Assembly (NCBI GenBank): GCA_000961655.1
Contig: LADR01000021.1
Span: 1-64,000, forward strand
Direction of reading: 5' to 3'
Source: Desulfatitalea sp. BRH_c12
GTDB taxonomy: Bacteria > Desulfobacterota > Desulfobacteria > Desulfobacterales > Desulfosarcinaceae
Length of the DNA stretch: 64,000 nucleotides
How positions within the stretch are numbered: the stretch's first letter is position 1; every line of letters starts with the position of its first letter. A model generated the notes under the pieces. That model made no database searches. It saw nothing but the letters and a program-made list of their open reading frames with translations, and was not told where the DNA came from. Of the stretch, positions 24,783 to 32,582 are shown in pieces. A program made the position numbers and the translations under genes.

Positions 24783-27284
24783 ATGACGCCCACAATATTC
24801 ACTCAGGATGCCCCGCGGATCAATCGACCGGAACCGCCCATAGATCAAAAACTTAAGAAACTCAGTGAGTTATTTAGCTTATTGGGGTCCGATCCCGAGC
24901 AGAACATCCGTATTATCGTCCAACAGGCGTCTCAGGTTCTGGAAAGCGCATGCGCGCTTTACAATCGCATTGACAATCAACAAGGCTCGTTGACCTGCTG
25001 GTCCGGATTCGACCTGCCGCCGGATTTTCCGCCCAAGGACAGCCCGCATGGCCACATTTGCTACGAAGCCACCCTTCAAAGCGGCAACCAATCTCTGGCC
25101 ATCGGCGATCTGACCCAAACACCTTACATGGAAAGCGATCCCTATATTCGCAGGTACGGACTCAAATCCTACCTGGGATATCCGGTGCACTGCAAAGGCA
25201 AGACGATCGGTGCCCTGTGCATCGTGGATATGCGTCCCCGTCAATTCACACAGGTGGATACGTACATCATCGGCACCCTGGCCAAGTCGCTCTCCCTTGA
25301 AGAAGAGCGCAAAGAAGCCGAAACCGCGTTGCGTCGCAGCGAGTCCGAGCACCGCCGCCTGTACAAGATGCTGCGCCTGATGGCCGATAATGTGCCGGAT
25401 ATGATCTGGGCCAAAGATCTGGACAATCGCTACATTTTCGTCAATCAGGCCATGTGTGACCGACTGCTCAAATGCAGTCGTCCCGATGACGCCATCGGCA
25501 AAACCGATGCCTATTTTGCCCAGAAAGAACAAGAACGGGGACACCGGCACACCTTCAGGGGAATCGGGGACGACTCGGATCGCATCACCAAGCACCGCAA
25601 GACCGCCGGCCGTTTCGTGGAAGAGGGTTTGATCCGCAACGAACTTCTGGCCCTGGACATCCACAAGGGGCCCTTCTGGGGTGAAGATGGTGAAATGATC
25701 GGCACCGTGGGCTGCGGTCGCGACATCACGCGGGAAAAACAAACTGCCCAAGCCCTGCGCGAAAGTGAAAAGCGCTATCGCGACCTGTACAACAACACGC
25801 CGGTGATGTTGTACTCACTCGATCATGAAGACCGCGTCACCAGTGTCAGCAATTTGTGGCTCGACACCATGGGCTATCGGCGCGAAGATGTCATCGGCCG
25901 GCATGCTTTCGATTTCATGACCCTGGACAGCCGCCGCGGTGCCATCGAAATTTTGTTCCCCGAGTTCTACAAATCCGGGCAAATGAAAAATCAGCCCTTT
26001 CAGTTCATCACCAAAGACAGCAAGCTCAAGGATGTTTTGCTCAGTGCCATCGCCCAGCGCAACAGGGATGGCAATTATGCGGGCGCCTTGGCCTTCGTGG
26101 TCGATATGACCCAATCCAAGGAGGCGGAAAAGGATCAGCGCAGGCTGACCGCCCGCCTGCAGCAGGCCCAAAAAATGGAAGCGATCGCCACATTGGCCGG
26201 GGGCATCGCGCACCAGTTCAACAATGCCCTGGCCGTCATCCTCGGCAACATCGAATTGATCCACATGGATGGATTGCCCGACCCCAAATTGGCCCGCTTC
26301 ATCGAACCGATCAATCAGGCCAGCCAGAAGATGGTGCAATTGACCAGCCAATTGCTCGCGTATGCCCGCGGCGGCAAATTCCAGACCCAGACGGTTGCCT
26401 CCTGCAAATTTGTGCGTGAAGCGCTGGGGCTGGTCAGCCACAGCCTGTCTTCGTACGTTGAACTGAAAACCGACCTGAATGAGGCCACCGACCCCATCGA
26501 AGTAGACACTACCCAGATGCAGATGCTGTTGGCGGCAATCCTCTCCAATGCCTCGGAGGCCATCGATAAAAACGGCAGCGTGACGGTTTCCTTGCAGAAC
26601 ACCGACGTGACACCTGCCCAGTGCCTCAAACACCAGGGCCTCAAATCAGGACGCCATGTACTGCTGCGGATCCGGGACACCGGCAAGGGCATGGAAGAAC
26701 TGGCCTGCGCGCGTATTTTCGAGCCCTTTTTCACCACCAAATTCCAGGGACGCGGCCTGGGCATGTCCGCGGTGTATGGTATTGTCAAAAAACACGGCGG
26801 CTATGTGTATGTGGAATCGGAAGTCGGCAAAGGAACCGTTGTCTCGATCTACCTGCCGGTCGCCCGGCCCGCCCGGGCGGAGAACCCAAAAGTCAGGGCG
26901 CTTCCGGTTCATCGCTCCGGCACGGCATTGATCGTGGAAGACGAACACCTCGTGATGGAAGTGAACCGGGCCATCGTGGAAAAACTGGGCTATCACGTTC
27001 TGGAAGCCAAATCGGGCAAAGAGGCCCTGCTTATCGCCCAAACCTACCCGGGCACGATCGATTTTGTCCTGCTGGACATCATTCTGCCGGACATGAGCGG
27101 CAATCAGATCTATCCGAAATTAAAAGAACGCCTGCCGCACATCAAAGTGATCGTCTGCAGCGGGTTTACCCTGGACGGACCAGCCCGCGAGATCCTCAAC
27201 GCCGGCGCGCAGAGCTTCCTGCCGAAACCCTTTACCGTGGCGGCATTGTCAGCAGCATTGGATGAGATTCTGGTCGATCGCTGA
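24783..27284 (+). CDS. Hybrid sensor histidine kinase (GAF-PAS-PAS-HisKA-HATPase-REC)
   Basis: An 833-residue cytoplasmic hybrid kinase without membrane helices. A GAF domain (about 25-170, HGHICYEATLQSGNQSLAIGD) is followed by two PAS domains (about 195-315 and 330-455). The HisKA domain has H in LAGGIAHQFNNALAVI. The HATPase domain has DTGKGMEEL and FQGRGLGMSAVYGIVKKHGG. A C-terminal receiver has the phospho-Asp in VLLDIILPDMSG and Lys in LPKPF. ATG 24783 is placed eight bases after GGAGAG; earlier in-frame ATGs are weaker. The HisKA sequence HQFNN is of the type used in kinases that signal through their own receiver. No partner output protein is adjacent. Confidence 0.92.
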   Translation: MTPTIFTQDAPRINRPEPPIDQKLKKLSELFSLLGSDPEQNIRIIVQQASQVLESACALYNRIDNQQGSLTCWSGFDLPPDFPPKDSPHGHICYEATLQSGNQSLAIGDLTQTPYMESDPYIRRYGLKSYLGYPVHCKGKTIGALCIVDMRPRQFTQVDTYIIGTLAKSLSLEEERKEAETALRRSESEHRRLYKMLRLMADNVPDMIWAKDLDNRYIFVNQAMCDRLLKCSRPDDAIGKTDAYFAQKEQERGHRHTFRGIGDDSDRITKHRKTAGRFVEEGLIRNELLALDIHKGPFWGEDGEMIGTVGCGRDITREKQTAQALRESEKRYRDLYNNTPVMLYSLDHEDRVTSVSNLWLDTMGYRREDVIGRHAFDFMTLDSRRGAIEILFPEFYKSGQMKNQPFQFITKDSKLKDVLLSAIAQRNRDGNYAGALAFVVDMTQSKEAEKDQRRLTARLQQAQKMEAIATLAGGIAHQFNNALAVILGNIELIHMDGLPDPKLARFIEPINQASQKMVQLTSQLLAYARGGKFQTQTVASCKFVREALGLVSHSLSSYVELKTDLNEATDPIEVDTTQMQMLLAAILSNASEAIDKNGSVTVSLQNTDVTPAQCLKHQGLKSGRHVLLRIRDTGKGMEELACARIFEPFFTTKFQGRGLGMSAVYGIVKKHGGYVYVESEVGKGTVVSIYLPVARPARAENPKVRALPVHRSGTALIVEDEHLVMEVNRAIVEKLGYHVLEAKSGKEALLIAQTYPGTIDFVLLDIILPDMSGNQIYPKLKERLPHIKVIVCSGFTLDGPAREILNAGAQSFLPKPFTVAALSAALDEILVDR

Positions 27285-27339
27285 TTCATAACGGCCGGCA
27301 ATGCGCAGTCCGCAGTTTCGCCGGCCGTATCCCGGACAC

Positions 27340-28767
27340 TCACTCTTTGAGGGGAACACAAGAGATAAAACAACCGCCATGGCTATGGCCGTTATTCGGT
27401 GCTGCCACGCCCGGCCCCGATGGATCGACGATCACGCCATTGGCCACACCATCGGCATCGCCGAAACCGCCGTCGATCAGTTGGATCGTAACCGCCGTGC
27501 GCGCCTCATCAAAAGTGACATAGCCGGTGTAATCCTGCCAGCCGTTGACCGCGTCCACCTTGATCCAGCCCCAAAACGGGTCTATGCTTTCAGAAAAATA
27601 GGCCCGCAGCACCGTTTCCGTGTCGGGGTCGGGCACGGACAGCCGAAAACCATACAGCCCCAAGCGCATAGGGTCCGGTCGGCTATCGTTTGCGGTGAAG
27701 GTTTTCGGATCGACACGCTCCAGAATCTGGATTGCATCCACATTGGTGATAGGCTTGAGGCAGAAAAGGCCATCCCCGTCGGGAAGGGTGACGCAGCGCA
27801 TATCCCCCTGAGTCAGATCGTCCTGTCCGTCGCCGTCAAGGTCCCATTCATCGTCGGAACCGGCCTGCTGATCGTCAGGGATGCCATTGGCATCGGCATC
27901 GGTGAAACGCGCCTGGGCGGTTGTGACAAAACGCCACCCCGCCGACCACATGCGGGCGTGGCCGTCGCTGCCGATAAAACATGCCCGCCAGTGATAAGTG
28001 ATTCCGGCTTGCAGGACCATCTCCGGAACCGCCAATACCAACAACTGATCGGCCGAGGTGATATCCAAGGTAAGCTGAACGAAGGCGGCGTCGGTTGCAA
28101 TCTGCCAGCGCGTGGCACCGTGCAGGGACGGCTCGGCGCCGGCAGCGTAATCCGTCGCCAGTAGCGCAGCCATCGGAATGTCCATGGCAGCATCCGCCGG
28201 AGCCACACGCACGGGGATGCCCGGTCCGGCATCGGCCTTCAGGGGGTCGCTCTCGCCGGCGTCCACCTCGCCGTTGTGGTTGGCATCCTCCATGCCATCG
28301 GTCATGTTGTCATGGTCACTATCGGTATCGAAAGGGTCGGTGCCCAACCTGTTTTCAATGCCGTCGCCCAGACCGTCACCATCGCTGTCGCTGGCGCCTG
28401 AAGCGCTGTTGACGGCCCCGCAGGCGCCGGTGAAGGTGATGGTGCGCGTGTCGGATATCACAAAGTCGCTGTTGTTCTCCCACGTGCCGTTCATCGTCAG
28501 AACGCCGGTGCCGTCGTTAAAGGCGGCCCGGTCGGCCAGGATCACATTGCCGCAGTTCTCGACGCGACCGCCATCCGCAATATCCAGAACGCCGCCTCCC
28601 GTTACTGTCATTGTTCCGCAATGCAGGTTCATGACAACGCCGCCGCGAACCACCAGGCGCCCGCCGCTGCTCACGGTAACATGCGCCGATGCCGCAAGCG
28701 GAACGAGAAACCAGATCATTGCCAGAAGAAATCCTTTTAAACGCAAGCCCGTGCCGATACCCACCAT
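27340..28767 (-). CDS. Secreted thrombospondin-3-repeat protein with choice-of-anchor U-like domain
   Basis: A 475-residue exported protein. It has a signal peptide (LLAMIWFLVPLAASAHV), then an N-terminal Gly-rich beta-helix-like part (VVRGGVVMNLHCGTMTVTGG). Asp-rich calcium-binding thrombospondin-3-type repeats follow (ASDSDGDGLGDGIENRLGTD, DTDSDHDNMTDGMED). Next is a fibronectin-like segment, further Asp repeats, and a C-terminal domain with GGFGDADGVANGVIVDPSG resembling the choice-of-anchor U domain. The end GGCFISCVPLKE resembles the start of the GGxCFI sorting tails of such proteins but stops soon after. ATG 28767 (GGGGG upstream) avoids overlap with the gene before it. Confidence 0.75.
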   Translation of the reverse strand: MVGIGTGLRLKGFLLAMIWFLVPLAASAHVTVSSGGRLVVRGGVVMNLHCGTMTVTGGGVLDIADGGRVENCGNVILADRAAFNDGTGVLTMNGTWENNSDFVISDTRTITFTGACGAVNSASGASDSDGDGLGDGIENRLGTDPFDTDSDHDNMTDGMEDANHNGEVDAGESDPLKADAGPGIPVRVAPADAAMDIPMAALLATDYAAGAEPSLHGATRWQIATDAAFVQLTLDITSADQLLVLAVPEMVLQAGITYHWRACFIGSDGHARMWSAGWRFVTTAQARFTDADANGIPDDQQAGSDDEWDLDGDGQDDLTQGDMRCVTLPDGDGLFCLKPITNVDAIQILERVDPKTFTANDSRPDPMRLGLYGFRLSVPDPDTETVLRAYFSESIDPFWGWIKVDAVNGWQDYTGYVTFDEARTAVTIQLIDGGFGDADGVANGVIVDPSGPGVAAPNNGHSHGGCFISCVPLKE

Positions 28768-28798
28768 AGCAGTATGCCCCCATCCGTACGGCGTCCAT

Positions 28799-30481
28799 TC
28801 ATATGCCACTTCCCGTCTGCTGAGCGGGATCCGCTGAAACCACCGGAGAGGTCCTTTCGAGTTCTTTTTCGAGATCGGCAACCCGCCGCGACAACGTTTC
28901 GATGGTTTGCTGCTGTTCCTGGGCGACCTTGGCCAGCACGGCCACCAGATCCATGGGGCTCAGGGACTTGCGGCTGTTGGTGGCCACGAGGTCCGGAACC
29001 TCCTCGGCGATGAACCCCAGGGATTCTTCTTCCGGATCAATCTTGTAGTTGAATTTAACGGGTCGAAGCGCCGCCAGCACGGCCATGGCCGCAGTGGCAT
29101 CAATGGGTTCGATGTTCTGCTTGAGACCCCGGCTGCTGCCCACTTCCAGATTGCCTGAGACCAGGGCATTGCCCACCACATGCAGCGACTCGGTCGGCGC
29201 GGCGGTACCAATGCCAACCCGGCCAACGGTATCGATGGTCATGGCGACAGTGCTGTTGACCACCAGGTTGAGGGGGTGATCGCTCTTGCTTCCCAAGACC
29301 ACCGCCGCGGCCGTCGCGGAAAGCATGCCGCTGGCCCCGTCCGTGCGATCGAGCAGGAATTCGGCATCCTTGGCCGTGGTTTCCAACTCCATGGGCGCTG
29401 CCGGCGCCCAGGTGCCAAACCCCACACCATCGTCCCTCAGACACAGGGTGTCTCCTGGGGTGCCGGGCTTGATTCTCAATGGTCTGCTACCGTTGGTCAC
29501 ATCACGGATGAAAAAATGGGCTTCATTGCCGGCCACTTCCCAGGTTTGCGGAGCCCAACCGCCGCTGCCGTCCTGCTCGAACCGTATGGTCGGCGTATCG
29601 CCGTCGAAGATATGCAGTTCTGTTTGAGGAATGGCCGTTCCGAAGCCGATGCGACCGCTGCGACTGATGGTCAGGGCATCTGCCGGGGCTTTGGCTTCGA
29701 TCTTGAACGGAATGCGTCCGGCGGTCGAATCCTCCACGGCAAAGTAGCTGGCCCCGCCAGATGTAATGTCGTTAATGAGAATTCGCCAATCGTTGCTGGG
29801 AAAGGTATTGTCGCTGGTATCGTCAAAATGAATGCGCAGGTTGTTATCCTTGAGCCGCAAGGTATCACCACCGACATAACCGAAAAATTCACCATCGACG
29901 CAATCAACACCTACACATTCGCTTCCAGTAACGATCAGGTCATCGCCGATAACCTGATCGGCATGCGCCGCGGGCACTAGAAAATCCATGACCAGGGCGC
30001 CCAGGGCGGATATCCCGCCGCGGATCTTGCGCAAACGGCCGACTTCTTCCAGCGAGGGGTCAAGAATAGTACCGTTTTTGACGGTGAACGCGCCCGATTG
30101 GCGCCAGGGACGGATGCGCTCTGTTGAATTCTGGGCGTCATCACCGCGGGTCCGGTTGCGCGGCCCGAAATTGACGCTGATTTCGTAGATATAAAGACCG
30201 TCCGAAGCACCTTGCGAAAGGATCCAGACAAGGCTGCCGGTGTCACTCTCCGAATTCACGATCATCTCCCCCGAGGGGTTGACGATCCGAAGATTAAGAT
30301 AGGTGACCTTCGGGTTCGCGGCCGATACCTGAATGCCGTCGGCTTGCACGGTTACATTGACAACCGCTTGCGCCCATGCAGTTGCCGTATCGGTTATGAG
30401 AAGAAAAATCAGGATGATGCCGATAGCCATCCGGCCGGAAAAGAAAAATGTACCGATAAGAGGTCGCTTGCCCACGTCCAT
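28799..30481 (-). CDS. Fibre-like secreted protein with C-terminal S74 intramolecular chaperone
   Basis: A 560-residue exported protein: signal/anchor (IGIILIFLLITDTATAWA), a beta-rich N-terminal part, repeats typical of tail fibres and adhesins (TISRSGRIGFGTAIPQTELH, VGRVGIGTAAPTESLHV), and a C-terminal peptidase S74 domain. The S74 part has SSRGLKQNIEPID, ALRPVKFNYK, ESLGFIAEEVPDLV and a terminal coiled coil (VAQEQQQTIETLSRRVADLEK). S74 domains trimerise the fibre and then cut themselves off at the Ser of the SxxxLKxNI motif. GGAGG seven bases upstream fixes ATG 30481. It is followed 31 bases later by the thrombospondin-3 protein, so the two are likely exported together. No phage structural genes are nearby. 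Confidence 0.85.
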   Translation of the reverse strand: MDVGKRPLIGTFFFSGRMAIGIILIFLLITDTATAWAQAVVNVTVQADGIQVSAANPKVTYLNLRIVNPSGEMIVNSESDTGSLVWILSQGASDGLYIYEISVNFGPRNRTRGDDAQNSTERIRPWRQSGAFTVKNGTILDPSLEEVGRLRKIRGGISALGALVMDFLVPAAHADQVIGDDLIVTGSECVGVDCVDGEFFGYVGGDTLRLKDNNLRIHFDDTSDNTFPSNDWRILINDITSGGASYFAVEDSTAGRIPFKIEAKAPADALTISRSGRIGFGTAIPQTELHIFDGDTPTIRFEQDGSGGWAPQTWEVAGNEAHFFIRDVTNGSRPLRIKPGTPGDTLCLRDDGVGFGTWAPAAPMELETTAKDAEFLLDRTDGASGMLSATAAAVVLGSKSDHPLNLVVNSTVAMTIDTVGRVGIGTAAPTESLHVVGNALVSGNLEVGSSRGLKQNIEPIDATAAMAVLAALRPVKFNYKIDPEEESLGFIAEEVPDLVATNSRKSLSPMDLVAVLAKVAQEQQQTIETLSRRVADLEKELERTSPVVSADPAQQTGSGI

Positions 30482-30810
30482 ACCGAATCCTCCGCTGAAT
30501 GTGTTTCCAGATCTGTCACCGTGGAACAATAGCTGTGAGACGAAACGTGTACTATTCTAAAGGATGGAAAACCGCTGGAAGTTACTGGCAATCTTTTATG
30601 AAGTCAATTCAAATCACGCGGCTTCAAATCCGCCAGCTGGTGGTAAGGCCCACGCGAACAAACGTCTTCGTATCATCCGATATTTAGACATGGGGGGGGG
30701 AGGACCCAACAGGATTTTTCTGGCATGATCGGTGGGAAGAGAGATATAAATCAGGACGGAAGCGATTATCGACCACGACGGCCATCATCATTGACCTGAA
30801 TTTACGAAAG

Positions 30811-30886
30811 TGGCAGGCCAGGAGGGACTCGAACCCCCAGCACCCGGATTTGGAGTCCGGTGCTCTACCATTAGAGCTACTGGCCT
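30811..30886 (-). tRNA. tRNA-Trp (anticodon CCA)
   Basis: The minus strand folds as a cloverleaf: acceptor AGGCCAG / CTGGCCT, D stem GCTC/GAGC, anticodon stem CCGGA/TCCGG with loop CTCCAAA (anticodon CCA), T arm with TTCGAGT, discriminator G and an encoded CCA end. It stands alone, with no other tRNA beside it. Confidence 0.95.
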
Positions 30887-31030
30887 GTATCGGCAGGTGG
30901 CGCCGGAAACACCCATATGGAATGTGCCGGCAAACGTTCGCTTCTCATACCAAATCCCCTCGCCTTAAGCAAGCCTTACTGCAAAGTGGCGCCGGGTAAC
31001 CGCATTTGCGTATGGACCGGCGTTCTTCTC

Positions 31031-31133
31031 AGGGGCGAACCTTGTGTTCGCCTGGTGCGTAGTGTCATTGGATCCCCTGTAGCCAATGGACACCGTGATG
31101 ATCTCGATACGCGCTGTAGGGGCGACCGGCGGC
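31031..31133. repeat. Dispersed intergenic repeat B, copy 3
   Basis: Runs from GGGGCGAACCTTGTGTTCG to GTAGGGGCGACCGG. Its reverse complement matches 22756-22857. Confidence 0.65.
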
Positions 31134-31146
31134 GTCAGCCGGAACC

Positions 31147-32196
31147 TCATTCATCCGTGATGATCCCCAGTGTGCGGGCACGTTTGAGCCATTGTTGCCT
31201 GGCAAGGGCGCGCATATCGGCCACGGTGTCCGTTTCATCCATGATTTCTATGCCCAGCAAGGTCTCGATAATATCTTCCATGGTCAAGATGCCGGCTACC
31301 GCACCATACTCGTCGACCGCCAGAACGGCATGCTGGCGATGTTTCAGGAAATGTTCGTACAGTTGAATCAGCGTCACTGTTTCCGGAACCGCAGGCAAAT
31401 CCCGGCGCAGAGCCGATAGGGGGGTGGCCTTATTGCCGCGCGACGCCTCTAAATAGACATCGCTTTTCAGGACGAATCCATTGATATGATCGATGTTCTC
31501 TTCGTAGATCGGAATCCTGGAAAAGCGTATGTCCGGAAATTTCGAGACAACTTCACCGACCGTCATGCTTGTGGGAAGCGTGAACATGACCGTGCGAGGT
31601 GTCATGACATCATCGGCCCTCAATTTTCTGAGCAGGAAAAGATTTTTGATGATGCGCGATTCCTGTTCGCGGAACTGCCCCTCCTTGAACCCGATATCGG
31701 CGATAGCCTGGAACTCCTCGCGGCTGAAACCCTGCTGTTTCTTACCCCGCGATATTAATTGGGTAAGCCCCATGGAAAGAAAGACCAGGGGGTAGAGCAC
31801 TATGATCAGAACGCGCAGCACCCGTGCCGTAAGGGGGGCCAACTCACGCCAGTAAAGTGCACCGTAGGTCTTGGGAATAATCTCCGTAAAGATCAGGATC
31901 AGAAGCGTCAGCCCCGCCGAAGTGATCGCGACGTAGCCGCTGCCAAATACCACCATGGATTGGGCGCCGACACCAGCGGCGCCAATGGTATGCGCCATGG
32001 TATTGAGACTGAGGATAGCCGCCAGGGGGCGGTCGATGTCCTCCTTCAATGTGCGCAATAATAGCCCTGTGCGGGGAGATTTTTTTTCAAAAGCACCGAC
32101 AAAGCCCGGTGTGATGGATAGTAGAACCGACTCCAGCAAAGAGCACAGGAAGGAAAACCCCAAGGCGATAAAAAGATATATCAGTAGTAGATGCAT
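31147..32196 (-). CDS. CNNM/CorC-type transmembrane protein with CBS domains
   Basis: A 349-residue member of the DUF21 (CNNM) plus CBS-pair family. The N-terminal domain has about four helices (LLLIYLFIALGFSFLCSLLES, the LLILIFTEIIPKTYGA motif and VLIIVLYPLVFLSMGLTQLI). Two CBS motifs follow (VMTPRTVMFTLPTSMTVGEV, RQHAVLAVDEYGAVAGILTM). Relatives transport or sense Mg2+ or Co2+ and are often labelled hemolysin-like. The C-terminal CorC/HlyC extension typical of longer members is absent. The start ATG 32196 opens directly with the first helix. Confidence 0.9.
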   Translation of the reverse strand: MHLLLIYLFIALGFSFLCSLLESVLLSITPGFVGAFEKKSPRTGLLLRTLKEDIDRPLAAILSLNTMAHTIGAAGVGAQSMVVFGSGYVAITSAGLTLLILIFTEIIPKTYGALYWRELAPLTARVLRVLIIVLYPLVFLSMGLTQLISRGKKQQGFSREEFQAIADIGFKEGQFREQESRIIKNLFLLRKLRADDVMTPRTVMFTLPTSMTVGEVVSKFPDIRFSRIPIYEENIDHINGFVLKSDVYLEASRGNKATPLSALRRDLPAVPETVTLIQLYEHFLKHRQHAVLAVDEYGAVAGILTMEDIIETLLGIEIMDETDTVADMRALARQQWLKRARTLGIITDE

Positions 32197-32249
32197 TTAC
32201 CCCTTTCAAAACTTTGAGGGTTTCTTAAAGCAGTAGCTCTCCGATTACA

Positions 32250-32259
32250 ATAACGATTT
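32250..32259. repeat. Target-site duplication, left of MITE copy 3
   Basis: ATAACGATTT, repeated exactly at 32556-32565. Confidence 0.65.
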
Positions 32260-32555
32260 CTGGTGATCCACTTCGGTCAAGTGAGATACAGGTGTGGGGT
32301 GACGTAGGTAGACCCCGGTGATCCGGGTGGGTGGTCCGCGCCACCATCCATTCGATTAAGTGAGGCTATAAGGCATGCTCCGGACGGGCCGCAAACTCGC
32401 TGCGCTCAAACAGTGCGGCCCCATGTCCTGCGCACACCTTATGCCTCACTAAATCTCATGGCTGACGTGGCGCGGACCACCCACCCGGATCACCTCCTCC
32501 GTGCCAATCCCGAATACACTTTGCCCATAATCACTGGAGCGAACTGAATAACCAG
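32260..32555. mobile_element. MITE-like inverted-repeat element, copy 3, with hairpin insert (296 bp)
   Basis: The ends are CTGGTGATCCACTTCGGTCA (then AGTGA) and, on the complement, CTGGTTATTCAGTTCGCTCC (then AGTGA). The flanks are an exact 10-bp repeat ATAACGATTT (32250-32259 and 32556-32565). Compared with copy 1, the shared frame ...CCCCGGTGATCCGGGT / CAATCCCGAA... is interrupted by a long nested palindrome. Confidence 0.72.
32318..32493. repeat. Nested long hairpin inside MITE copy 3
   Basis: The outer arms 32318-32344 and 32467-32493 are a perfect 27-bp inverted repeat. A second, imperfect pair (GTGAGGCTATAAGG near 32360 versus CCTTATGCCTCAC near 32438) lies inside. At the centre GGGCCGCA (32386-32393) pairs with TGCGGCCC (32414-32421). 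Almost the whole 176 bases would fold as one stem. Confidence 0.75.
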
Positions 32556-32565
32556 ATAACGATTT
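32556..32565. repeat. Target-site duplication, right of MITE copy 3
   Basis: ATAACGATTT, identical to 32250-32259. Confidence 0.65.
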
Positions 32566-32582
32566 ATGGTTATACAGCGCTT

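Noticed and set aside
30811-30886. tRNA-Trp as an integration site
   Set aside because: No integrase gene or repeat of its 3' end is seen nearby.
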